Shown: positions 55,901-64,000 of the stretch, piece by piece
How the letters are laid out: each line of letters opens with the position of its first letter
Numbering within the stretch: position 1 is the first letter of the stretch
Notes under the pieces: generated by a model
What the model saw: the letters and a program-made list of their open reading frames with translations, nothing else
Databases searched by the model: none
What the model was told of the DNA's origin: nothing
Translations under genes and position numbers: made by a program
Assembly: GCF_023101765.2 (NCBI RefSeq)
Contig: NC_064213.1
Location: 3,224,001 to 3,288,000, forward strand
DNA from: Spodoptera frugiperda
Taxonomy: Eukaryota; Arthropoda; Insecta; Lepidoptera; Noctuidae
Direction: 5' to 3'
Length of the DNA: 64,000 bases

Positions 55901-56913
55901 TGACATCCACTTTTTATTATTTTGCTAACAGACAGCAAATTTGTTGTTAACTCTGGTACATATAAAACATTTCTTACCTGAATTGAATCAGTACTGCCAT
56001 CTAATGCTTTTACTTTAATGCATACATTACCACAGCATTCAACTTTTAACACTTTGTTGTTAGCAATTCTAATATTTTGCACAGATGCAGGTTTGATTTC
56101 AGTGAGCCAGTCCCGGTGCATAGTCATATGCATAGATGCCCCTGAGTCAACATGCCAAGAATTTAAATGATGTGCTGTGGATGCTGAAAAAGCTGCAACA
56201 TATCCTGTTTTCTTTTTATCATTGTTGTTTGACTTCTTATGCCAACAATCCTTACTGAGATGTCCATACTTATTACAGTAAAAACATCTAGGACCTTTCT
56301 TGCTTGATTGATTCCCTTTGGGCTTGGAATTTTTAGAGTTTGTATAAAGAGCGGTAGTGTCTGATGTCTTTACTTCTTGAAGTAATTTATTTTTAACTAA
56401 ATCAGCACTAATCTTCATACCGGAACTTTCTAAGCCCATTATCATGGGCCTGTACATTTCTGGCAGTCCTGCCAGCATTAATGTGCCCAACCATTCATCG
56501 TCCACATTGAATTTTATATTCCTTAACTTATGCGCTGCTGACATTATTTTGTTCACATAGTCTTCAACTGATGAACTATTTTCCAAATTAGTATTAATTA
56601 GTTCCTTTAGCAAGCCAACTTTTCGAGTCAGACCACTATCTTCGAATGCTTTCGCCAAATTTTCCCATACTTGTTTTGCGTTCTGAGCGTCTTGAATATG
56701 AACATATAGAATCGGGTCAACTAATAATATTATTTTTGACTTAGCTTTGATATCCTTTTTGACTGAGTTTGGGTCAGTATCTACTGGTTCTTTCAAAATA
56801 CAATTATACAAGTCTTCGTGTTGCAAGTATGCTTTCATTGCAAAACTCCAACTCGCCCAATTGTCTCGACCCGTTAACTTCTCAATAGACATCAATGAAT
56901 TATGACCAGCCAT
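52951..56913 (-). CDS. Copia gag-pol polyprotein, intact frame
   Basis: 1320 codons in one frame without stops, starting 172 bases after the primer site. The N-terminal Gag region (about 1-205) is followed by a CCHC knuckle (C210, C213, H218, C223), then an aspartic protease with DSG at 256-258. The integrase comes next: HHCC (H391, H396, C423, C426) and a DDE core (D453, D516, E552). Reverse transcriptase holds D913 and YVDD at 996-999. RNase H holds D1161, E1202 and D1239. This order (protease, integrase, RT, RNase H) defines Ty1/copia. Gag and Pol are fused, so their ratio cannot depend on frameshifting and would need splicing or processing. The stop lies 25 bases inside the 3' LTR. All catalytic residues look intact, so the product could be active. 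Confidence 0.95.
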   Translation of the reverse strand: MAGHNSLMSIEKLTGRDNWASWSFAMKAYLQHEDLYNCILKEPVDTDPNSVKKDIKAKSKIILLVDPILYVHIQDAQNAKQVWENLAKAFEDSGLTRKVGLLKELINTNLENSSSVEDYVNKIMSAAHKLRNIKFNVDDEWLGTLMLAGLPEMYRPMIMGLESSGMKISADLVKNKLLQEVKTSDTTALYTNSKNSKPKGNQSSKKGPRCFYCNKYGHLSKDCWHKKSNNNDKKKTGYVAAFSASTAHHLNSWHVDSGASMHMTMHRDWLTEIKPASVQNIRIANNKVLKVECCGNVCIKVKALDGSTDSIQVRNVLYVPELTTNLLSVSKIIKSGCQVIFIENGCQIYNPSNKLVAKANLINGTYLLHTANNQEMKAMVVKADDDAFLWHQRMGHLNFTNINKLPNCTEGVKLSQRTENPVCVTCLEGKQTRKPFPKEGSRATSLLEVIHSDVCGPMQHTSIGGARYFVTFIDDYSRRVHVYFIKNKSEVFEKFMEFKNRVENELGTKIKIFRSDNGTEYKNHNFDTYLKKHGILHQTSNPYTPEQNGLSERMNRTLIERAKCMIVNAELQVTFWAEAVATAAYIVNRSPTCTLSDATPHEVWTGKKPDLSHMRIFGCPAMVLIPKENRSKLDVKSRKLIFVGYSDTTKGYRFVDPETRKVIISRDVVFLEDNIKRNVVPASTSERKVENINENEKEKVCHETNSKISEKKNKLYLPLSEQQCEEPEIEDNINISDTSSVHSGSIYDDPNDDTYLPDETVEEPETSRMQTRSHRRMEMHDSSTSYLCMNVESTMSLLNSDPQSLEEALKSDKADLWKHAMNEEYKFLIQNNTWSLVDKPISKKIIPCKWVFKSKTDENGNIIRHKARLVIKGFHQKKGIDYHEVYSPVVRYSSIRYLVGIAAKYSLQIHQMDAVTAFLQGDIDEEIYMTPPPSFEQGEKVCRLNKAIYGLKQASRQWNKKLNTALLDIGLQRSKIDPCIYYRLINMQDILFISVYVDDLICFFNDENTMKNIKNKLLETFHMKDLGRVKQCVGFRITQEQNTISLDQSIYKEKILKRFNMSDCKPVWTPCEANIQLKKAEHESEILTTIPYHEAIGCLLYLSQGTRPDITFIVNSLSKYNNKPTAEHWSALKRILRYLKATVNYKLTFEKDDSEIVGYCDADWASQSEDRKSCTGYVFIFQGASISWCSKRQQTVALSSTEAEYMSLSASIQEALWLKQLQEEFWPELKSRPLLMYCDNQSCISLSGNESYHARSKHIDVRYHFIREKVAYNQVKVKYKGTDQMVADVLTKGLHRPKHEVFMKAMGLRPGENVGSYERN
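52976..52984 (-). other. Polypurine tract
   Basis: In element orientation AGGAGAGAA immediately precedes the TGTTG start of the 3' LTR, the expected site of plus-strand priming. Confidence 0.85.
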
Positions 56914-57085
56914 ATTTAATAAATATTATTTGTATATTTACTATTCAATCTGAAAATAGCTGAAAAAGAAAAAACAAAACACTCGCGAGCGCGGTAGCTA
57001 TACGTGAAGCTATACTCGCGATTTTACTTTTTCTATTTACTGTTCGAAACGCAAAACTAACTTTGAACGGCAGTATTTACGCGTT

Positions 57086-57099
57086 CTGGGCCCATAACC
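57086..57099 (-). other. Primer binding site, initiator tRNA-Met type
   Basis: In element orientation GGTTATGGGCCCAG directly follows the 5' LTR. It is complementary to the anticodon stem-loop of initiator tRNA-Met rather than to a tRNA 3' end, as described for Drosophila copia, which is primed by a 5' half-molecule of that tRNA. Confidence 0.85.
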
Positions 57100-57278
57100 T
57101 GTTGAAATGAAAGCCCAAAGATAGATTTAAATTAATTAAACATTTATTCTAAGTAAGGAAAAATAAAAATACGTGACAGACATTTTGAAGGGTAAATCAA
57201 CCAGAGATAAAAATTTAAAAACAATAATTGACATAGACAAGTGTTGACATTTTTCAGTTGCGTTCATAACTCCCAACA
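57100..57278 (-). repeat. 5' LTR of the copia element, intact
   Basis: 179 bp, TGTTG to CAACA, and the uninterrupted reference for the 3' LTR. It is short for a copia-type LTR. Confidence 0.92.
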
Positions 57279-57312
57279 CAAAAGCAACATTAAAAGTATA
57301 TACATTAGTATC

Positions 57313-57460
57313 CTTAGTACGAGGTTGCTTTATGTCGAACGAAAACGAAAAGAGAGCGCGTTCGGCCCTCTGATTGGCCAGCGCGAATGAACCAACCAAT
57401 CAGAACACCGAACGCGCTCTCGTTTCGATCTCGTTAACAGTAAAATAACCTCATACTAAG
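57313..57460 (+). mobile_element. MITE E, copy 2
   Basis: 148 bp with inverted ends CTTAGTACGAGGTTG and a CAACC/TAACCTCATACTAAG partner, and a centre with GATTGGCCAGCG and ACCAACCAATCAGA. It is homologous to 39943-40082 and lies 30 bp beyond the copia target duplication. Confidence 0.75.
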
Positions 57461-57998
57461 GGTACTGCTTAATAGGGAAAGCATTTTTTTCGGTTACATA
57501 GAGAAAAGCATACTGGGCTTATACTCAACAGTAGCACTACCTAATGAGCACTCACAACAAGTCAGTCATGCGTAAAATTAAAAGAAAATACTCACAGATC
57601 TTTATCAAATTAATCTTTTCATCCCACTTTATTCGCCAAGGCCAAGAGGTGCCAAGTGTTACAGGAAAAACATGCCAAAATCCATATACTTTTATGTATA
57701 TAGACTGCCAATCAAAAATGTATTCAAATACCTTTTATTTAGGTATACATTTGGTTAAAGTAATAAACATAGTAAACATGAAAGAAATCTCCGCATAGGT
57801 AGACGTGTATGTAATAAGGAAAGAAAGTTCAATATGTCAAAAAAAAAAAGAAAACGGTCAATGGAATATAATTAAAAAAAAACAACTTTCTTAGGAAAGG
57901 CGGCATTTTTGAGTAGTGATAATATTTCTTTGTTGCCAATTATCGAGTTCGACCTTTAGGGTAGGTACATATATGGCGGTCGAAAGCTACTTTACAAG
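57461..57998. other. No feature seen
   Basis: AT-rich. The 84-codon open frame from 57544 has no domain. Confidence 0.4.
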
Positions 57999-58121
57999 AC
58001 ATATCAAATTTTAACTGAACCGCTCCAATCAAGCAATATACCTGTCATTTATATTTGAACATTAAATCTTTATAATAATATTTCATAACGTGAATACAAA
58101 AAGGCTGTAAGCGCGCGGTCC
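57999..58121 (+). repeat. Two-copy repeat I, copy 2
   Basis: Colinear with 317-453, ending AAAAAGGCTGTAAGCGCGCG, then GTCC. Confidence 0.5.
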
Positions 58122-58744
58122 ACAGGTTGACAGCACGCTTATAGCATTTTCTAAAGCAAAATACGCTGTGTGACCTAAACCACTGGTCCGATTTGAATAA
58201 TTATTTATGTGTTGGATATTACATTTGTCAAAGAAGGTTATAAAACATCTTACTATGACCAATTGCAGCTGAGCAGAGGGGTGAAACCGCGTGGAAGTAG
58301 CGAGTCAATTATAAAACGCTTTTTTAAATACTTATTCCGTTTCTTTCACGTAGCGACGCAACTGAGCGATCGTAAATAGACTAACTCAATCATTTTTAGG
58401 ACTAATTAATATACACGCTTGTGGAAAGCCGAGTCTTCCAGTACAAAATAAACAATGAAACTTTAGAAATACATATATTCAAATTTTACACAGCATATTT
58501 AAAAAGTAAATAAAGGGCTTCTACATCGCTGTATTAAATGGAAATTTAAGAAAAACATGTGAAACGAGCGTGGTTTGTAGCCGCAGCCGCCACAGCGTAA
58601 TACGTATTCGTTTGAGCTCGTGACGTCATTGGTTTTATTCGCAATTCAAATATATCTCTATCGCAATAAACCAATGAATATGTAACCGTCTTTATATTTG
58701 TATAAGTTATTATTACGCACTTATTACCGTCAGGCAGATTTTTT
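58122..58744. other. No feature seen
   Basis: No supported gene. The segment 58560-58640 is GC-richer, with a TGACGTCA motif (58619-58627) but no exon. Confidence 0.4.
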
Positions 58745-58898
58745 CGGAGCTGCGGACTTCTTTACAGTTTACCGGGGCTCCGGGTCGAAAAGCAGGAGTA
58801 GGAACGGGGTGGTTTCTAGTCAGTAAGAGTCTGATACTCCCTCTCGCCTTAACCAAGTTGGGAGAAGACACTGGATGAATTTCTCCTCTCAAAAAATA
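58745..58898 (+). repeat. R1-LINE 3' tail, truncated copy
   Basis: GGAGCTGCGGACTTC, CGAAAAGCAGGAGTAGGAAC, GTGGTTTCTAGTCAGTAAGA and a CTCTCAAAAAATAAAA end. Confidence 0.8.
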
Positions 58899-59554
58899 AA
58901 ACTAGTATTTCGAGATACAAAAGAAAATTCACACGATCTTAAAGAGAACTTATAAATATACATTCAATGTTGTCCTGATTAAATAAAAAACTGAGTTACA
59001 GTTTGAAGGACAGCTGTAATTTTTACGTTCAATAGGACGTTACGTCACTCGCGAATTAAATCCTGTTTTTTTTTTTCTTTAGTCTTACAAATGTGTTTTA
59101 CTACTATACTTAGAGTCATTTAATGGTTACTTAACGCAGTCCCTAGCAATTATTTTCTGAACAAAATCGTTACTAAGGAACAGTTTAGTAATCATTAAAT
59201 AGGTGCCTATCTCCGAGTGCGACAGTTACTTAACTAAAATTCAAGATGTAATATAGTAAAATAAAAGAAAGCGTTATTTTCCTAGTCTAACATTTGTCGT
59301 TCTAATCTAGATCTTTTTGTAGCATCTATTATTCATTGTTCGTAATTTCCTAGACTATAAATTGCTTTGAGTTCTAAATAAATTATTCTGATTATATGTA
59401 TAGAGCTGTTATCTTCGTGTTTGTGAGAATGTTATTGTTTTAATGTGCATTGTGCATAATTACAATGTTTGCTTATGACATTTTTATTGTTTAATTTAGC
59501 TATTAAAGTTTGGTTCGCTTTGTGTATGACTTTATGTATTCTACATGTACCTAA
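58899..59554. other. No feature seen
   Basis: AT-rich; nothing supported. Confidence 0.4.
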
Positions 59555-59842
59555 TGTCGGGGTGGCCCTGTGGTTTAAGACTCCCGCTTCTCAGTGGTTC
59601 GAAATCTACCAACGGCAAGTACCAATGTGACTTTTCCCGAGTTTTATAGGTATGTACTTTCTAAGATTATTTAGACACCACCGATAAAAGGTCTTTACCT
59701 TTTGTCGGTGGTGTCTAAATTATAAGTTTGAAATCGCCAACCCGCATTGAGCAAACGTGGTGGTTAATGCTCAAACATTCTCTGTGTGAGAAGAGGCCTT
59801 TGGTCAGCAGTGGCCACTTATAGGCTGATGATGATGATGGTG
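59555..59842 (+). repeat. SINE-U, fullest copy, with internal hairpin
   Basis: The head GGGGTGGCCCTGTGGTTTAA with a GTGGTTCGAAATC B-box-like motif suggests a tRNA origin. The tail GAGGCCTTTGGTCAGCAGTG, then GATGATGATGATGG, is the RTE-type tail. Between them, 59669-59692 and 59697-59720 form a 24 bp stem. Confidence 0.65.
59669..59720. repeat. 24 bp inverted repeat with CTTT loop
   Basis: ATTTAGACACCACCGATAAA and the following AGGT pair with ACCTTTTGTCGGTGGTGTCT and the following AAAT. The only non-Watson-Crick pair would be a G-U wobble in RNA. Confidence 0.85.
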
Positions 59843-60259
59843 GCATGCACCTAATACGTCTGCGTGATATCTATATGGCGGCTATCCAATAATTAAATCA
59901 AATATGCAACTAAGTTCATGTATTCCATCAGGCATCATCGACTAATCATTATTCCCATATCATACTGACTTTAAAAAACGGTATACATGTAAAAATGTTG
60001 CGTAAGTACAAGTAGTGTGGTCCATTCTAGCGTACACGAGTGGTCGGTCCCACAGTCCCACGCCTAAAATGCGTAAATTAAATATTTTGTAACAAATCCA
60101 CTGCGCGTCGGCCGTAGGCGCGTAACTGCTTTGTAGCACTTCTAGAGGCCAATGATAAACGGTAACGTACGCGTTTGCGTTTTATAGAAGGGTTATGTTT
60201 GATAGTCTTCTTTCTTTGGTAGTCCGTAACATTTTTACAAAGAGGTTTTAATACGTATC
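59843..60259. other. No feature seen
   Basis: No supported gene or repeat. Confidence 0.4.
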
Positions 60260-60271
60260 GGATTCATTATT

Positions 60272-62276
60272 TTTTAAGGTATTTCCTTTTTCTCGAAATT
60301 TTAAGAATTTCGGTATTAATGAAGCTCACGGGCCTAAACCAAGTGAACTTCATGGTGGGATTCGTTTTCAACGGCATCTTCTTGCAAGAATTTCCGCACG
60401 ATCCGACATGTGTTGAGAATTGCGGCTTTCTGCATGGTTATGTATATATTTTTGGGTAGGTCTATCAGATTGATTCCGTGGTGTAAATATTTAGGAATGA
60501 CTCCTGTACTGGAGAGTACCAATGGCACAATATATACTTTGTTCATTCTCCAGATTCTTAATATTTCTTCTTTCAGCTCTGTATATTTGTGTATCTTCTC
60601 AGTTATAGTTTTTTGTAAGTTGTGGGTGTTCGGAATAGCTATATCGGCAATATATACTATTCTGTTAACTTTGTCTATAAGGGTAATATCCGGTCTATTG
60701 TTGTGCACGGTTTTATCTGTTAATATGGCTCTGTCGAAGTATAACTTGTGATTGGTACTCTCCAGCACAGGTTTTGGTATATATTGGTAGTAAGGCTTGG
60801 GAGGTTCGGTAAGAAGTTGATGTTTAGTGGCAAGATGTTGGTGGATGATGTGTGCAACTTGGTTGTGTCGGTGTGTATAGTCAGTCTGAGTGAGAGTTGG
60901 GCAAGCACTTGTGATATGCTGTATAGTTTCGGATTGTCTATGGCATTTCCTACATTTGTCGTTTTGTGTATTGGGGTCTTTTAGTATATATTTCCTGTAG
61001 TTTTTTGTGTTAATTACTTGGTCCTGGATTGCAATCATAAAGCCTTCTGTTTCGGGGAATAATGAGCCTAGTTTTAGCCATTTATTAGAAGCATCGAAAT
61101 CTATGTGAGGTTGTTCTAGGTCGTGGATATGTCTACCATGTAATTCTTTAGCGCGCCATCTATCTAGTTTTATCTTTTGGTGATCTCCTATTGATTTAAA
61201 CTGTATCTCTTTATTCTGTAAATTTAAAGGTGTAAAGTTTTTATCTGTATTAATTATTGCTTCATGAATTTTACTGCTGTTTGCCTTACCATAGAAGAAA
61301 TTCCTTAGTGATTGCACTTGTTGCTCCCACAATAGCTGTAAATCGACTAGGCCTCTTCCACCATTTTGCCTCTTTACTGTCATTCTTTCGATCGCCGATT
61401 TCGGGTGTAAATAGTTATTTTTAGTTAATGTAGTTCGTATTTTTATTTCTAGTTTATTTATATCTGTTTTGGTCCATTTAATTATTCCAAAAGTATAAGT
61501 TAAAACTGGTATAGCGAATGTGTTTATGGCTTTGATTAAGTTTTTAGAGTATAATTGTTTTTTGCAAATCAAGTTAAGTCTTCGTGTAAATTCTGCTATT
61601 AATTTGTTTTTTATTTGAATATGATTTATAATGTTAGATTGTTGTATACCCAGGTATTTGTATGTGTCTGATGGCTCCATTTCTGTAAATGTATTAGATT
61701 CTATGGTTAATGAAGTTTTTATTTGCCCTCTCTGTATATGAATCGTTCGACATTTATCTAATCCGAACTCCATTTTTATATCGTTACTAAATGTTGTTGT
61801 AATGTTAATTAGATTTTGTAGGTCGTTTTGTGTTTTAGCAAAAATTTTTATATCGTCCATGTATAATAAATGAGTTAGAGAAGTATTAGTAGTTAGTTTG
61901 TATCCAGAGCTTGTATTGTTCAGAAGATAGGAAAGTGGGTTTAAAGCAAGGCAGAACCATAAGGGGCTCAGGGAGTCACCTTGGAAAATACCATTTTGAA
62001 TAGGTATTTCATCTGTTTTAATTGTTGTATTATTAGTTGATAGATAAAGGGTAGTTCTCCAGTCTGACATAGTATTTTGCAAAAATGTTATAATATTTGG
62101 GTGGATTTTATATATTTGTAGCACTTTTATTAGCCACGAATGAGGAACACTATCAAAAGCTTTTTTGTAGTCTATATAAGCAATATGTAAATTACGTTTA
62201 TTAATTTGAGCCTGTTTTAGAACTGTAGCATCTATAGTAAGCTGCTCTTTGCACCCCTTATGATTCTTATGATTCT
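60272..62276 (-). mobile_element. 5'-truncated R4/Dong-like LINE
   Basis: 2005 bp between 12 bp direct repeats GGATTCATTATT (60260-60271 and 62277-62288). In sense orientation it starts inside the reverse transcriptase region and ends just after the stop codon region with a short A-rich end. Its C-terminal CCHC plus PD-(D/E)XK-type nuclease puts it in the R2/R4 group of LINEs with a restriction-like endonuclease. Confidence 0.8.
60334..62276 (-). pseudogene. Reverse transcriptase and restriction-like endonuclease, 5'-truncated
   Basis: A frame of about 646 codons is open from the 5' break to the stop. It begins HKGCKEQLTID and YIDYKKAFDSVPHSW, true reverse-transcriptase motifs upstream of the first Met at 62124. 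Numbered from that Met: GIFQGDSLSPLWF at 45-57, YMDD at 88-91, a CX2CX8HX4C knuckle (C391, C394, H403, C408), and a restriction-like nuclease with RPD at 477-479, D494 in ADIAIP and K513. LINEs of this group nick their target with this C-terminal nuclease and copy RNA from the nick. The remaining frame has no stop or shift, so the loss of the N-terminal DNA-binding and first RT motifs is the only visible damage. Confidence 0.85.
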
Positions 62277-62288
62277 GGATTCATTATT

Positions 62289-62510
62289 AATATTGAGTGT
62301 TTTATTTCCATACAATTTTCTGTAATTCTTCAATAAAAAATACATCAGTTAGTAGTAATTACAATATTAAGTCTTTGACTGCCAATAGAAAACTGTTGAA
62401 GGCAAATCCTCCGCTAACATCGGTCACGGGGGACCTACGTGGCAGTTAACGTGTTAAGCAAGATGTTACATAAGTCTAGAGGTAATAATATAGTATAGAA
62501 TTATATAAAA
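62289..62510. other. No feature seen
   Basis: Short AT-rich spacer without features. Confidence 0.4.
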
Positions 62511-62845
62511 CTAGCGGACCCGACAGACGTTGTCCTGTCTACACGTTAATTTGAAAATTTTAAACTTTTTTAATAAGCTAAAACATTCTGGACCTTTTTG
62601 ATGATAATTATTATTCAAATGTTATGACAATATCTAACGTCATTAATATTTGACACTGCGATGGTAGCGCCGTCCGTCGGATCCGATGTAAAACATTCCA
62701 AAATCAACAACTACTAATAAATTAAAAATTAATTAAAAAAACATTGTCCGGCGGACAAAATTGTGAATCTAAACCATTCTCAGATCCCCTTGAACACACA
62801 CAAAAAATTTCTTCAAAATCAGTTCAGTCGTTTAAGAGAAGTTCA
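62511..62845 (-). mobile_element. Helitron-like element M
   Basis: The plus strand starts CTAGCGGACCCGACAGACGT after host A and runs through ACATTGTCCGGCGGACAAAA and AAATCAGTTCAGTCGTTTAA. The inverse CTAG end behind a GC-rich segment fits a Helitron. The other end is uncertain. Confidence 0.5.
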
Positions 62846-62871
62846 GTGACATACACACTTACTGACTGACA

Positions 62872-63114
62872 CTGACTGCCTCGTTGGCCGAGTGGTTGGA
62901 AGTGCCGGGGTTCGATTCCCGGGTCGGGCGAAGTATTACTGGGCTTCTTTCGGTTTTTCGAAAATTTGAATGGCAATAGGCTCACCATCTATTTCATGGG
63001 ACTTACAACAAAAATTGTGAAATGTGGGTGTACATTGGCATTATGTGCTATAATGTACACCTCTGCCTATCCTTTCGGGGATTAAAGGCGTGACGTTATA
63101 TTATTATATTATAT
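62872..63114 (+). repeat. tRNA-derived SINE-T, best-preserved copy
   Basis: It has an A box TGGCCGAGTGG at 62885-62895, a B box GGTTCGATTCC at 62909-62919, the GTATTACTGGGC body and an end CCTTTCGGGGATTAAAGGCG, followed by a TTATTATATTATA tail. The boxes are slightly closer than in a tRNA gene. Confidence 0.88.
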
Positions 63115-63713
63115 GACCTATTTTATTTACGAAACTAAAACCAATAGCATATAACACATACTTCTGCCTATCTCAAAACATTATAACTCAAATACGTACA
63201 ATCACAGTTTTGCAAATTACAGAAGCCAGCTATTTCAAATTATTGCGTGATGCGACCCGTCTCAAAATGGCACGGTAAATAATAAAACCACGATCAGCAG
63301 TAGAGAGTCAGTCTTATAAGGAAAATACACATATTTTTTTCTCTGCACGTATGTATGATATAACAAAGAATTCCGACATCCGTTGCCAATTGATGACATC
63401 TAAATAGAGTCATGGGTCATTGTCATTTTGTACGGTATGGTCATTTCGGTACCGAGATTTGCATAAAACTGTTCATGTTTTTGGTTCTTCGAGAGGAATT
63501 TGTAACAATTTTGTCATTACGTGACAGTTTTTAATGGTAATGATTGGCATGGAGGTTATGTTAGGAGTTACCTCAGAACGTGTTATTGGTGGTATTCAAA
63601 TAGTGTAATTTGTGGCGACACCTGATATGTGACAGATGACAAAAGTCGCACAAAGACTATCAACGAGCTAATTAACGGATGACGTCATATATATCCTGCA
63701 TCGCACATGTGAA
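63115..63713. other. No feature seen
   Basis: AT-rich; nothing supported. Confidence 0.4.
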
Positions 63714-64000
63714 GTTTTTTTTTTTTTTTTTTTTTTCAGGGGGAAAATCATCCAATGACTTCTCTCGCCAGGGCAAAGCGAGAGGGAGTGTCAGACTCTT
63801 ACTGACTAAAAACCACCCCGTTCCTACTCCTGCTTGTCGAGCCGGAGCCCCGGTAAACCCGCTAGGTTGTCCGCAGCTCCGGATTAAGCATCAGCCCTAC
63901 TGGGCCCCATCTGTGGTGGTCTGATGGCTCTTTGAGGCGCGCGCGGAACGCAACGCGCCGCACGCACGGGTCTGGTTCTGGTCGGGCGGCGAGCTACCCT
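63714..64000 (-). repeat. R1-LINE 3' end, runs off the window
   Basis: A T tract of about 21 is followed by GGGGGAAAATCATCCAATGA and then the whole 3' UTR in inverse, up to GGCGAGCTACCCT at the edge. It is very close to 4622-4900, so it may continue into a longer LINE copy outside the window. Confidence 0.9.

Larger units (their letters stand above)
52100..57278 (-). mobile_element. Ty1/copia LTR retrotransposon, structurally complete
   Basis: Element of 5179 bp flanked by the 5 bp duplication CAAAA (52095-52099 and 57279-57283). Both LTRs run TGTTG to CAACA. In element orientation the 5' LTR is 57100-57278 (179 bp) and the 3' LTR is 52100-52975, made of 180 bp plus a nested insertion and its target duplication. 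The matched LTR parts differ at about three bases and one indel, which points to a fairly recent insertion. A tRNA-iMet primer site, a purine tract and one unbroken gag-pol frame are present. Confidence 0.95.

Noticed and set aside
57136..57399. Similar small frames in both MITE E copies (start MVGSFA)
   Set aside because: The similarity follows from nucleotide homology of the MITE; the frames run in opposite orientation to each other in the window and extend into unrelated flanks.
62881..62935. tRNA gene candidate with A and B boxes
   Set aside because: The box spacing is too short, no acceptor stem closes and the body continues as a repeated SINE.

Overview
This is a 64 kb stretch of nuclear DNA from an insect, very probably a moth or butterfly. 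It is AT-rich, carries one intron-split cuticle-protein gene of the Tweedle (DUF243) family, and is packed with repeat types typical of Lepidoptera: Helitrons ending in CTAG, tRNA-derived SINEs, R1-clade, R4-like, RTE and CR1-like LINE remnants, and many MITEs. A noctuoid moth is my best guess, but the sequence alone does not prove it.

Host genes: the only convincing one is the Tweedle gene on the minus strand (exon 2 24861-25802, exon 1 26022-26036, TATA box near 26091-26098). No other host exon can be defended. There are no rRNA genes, no free-standing tRNA genes and no CRISPR arrays.

Layout. 1-8.7 kb: SINE and LINE tails, then an R1-clade LINE (4622-6150) lying inside a MITE, then a Helitron (6297-7761). 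8.7-12.3 kb: SINE, Helitron and LINE-tail fragments and an intact second copy of the split MITE. 12.3-15.6 kb: a 3.3 kb TIR element (12326-15603) with a TTA target duplication and broken MADF and THAP coding remnants, PIF/Harbinger-like. 15.6-24.7 kb: mostly unannotatable AT-rich DNA with scattered repeats. 24.8-26.1 kb: the Tweedle gene. 26-31 kb: sparse. 31-33.5 kb: a Helitron nested in another Helitron, the inner one almost identical to 6297-7761. 33.5-52 kb: dozens of short LINE, SINE, Helitron and MITE copies, including two striking palindromes. 52.1-57.3 kb: an almost intact Ty1/copia element (1320-codon gag-pol, CAAAA target duplication, tRNA-iMet primer site) whose 3' LTR carries a 692 bp nested TIR element. 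60.3-62.3 kb: a 5'-truncated R4/Dong-like LINE with a long open frame and a 12 bp target duplication. The window ends inside another R1-LINE tail.

How it fits together: the same few families recur. At least sixteen short repeats are the 3' end of the R1-clade LINE at 4622-6150, several still framed by 10-13 bp target duplications, and nesting gives a relative order of insertions. Family names (R1-tail, B, C, D and so on) are labels made for this window. No database search was possible, so family assignments rest on motifs and on copy-to-copy comparison.
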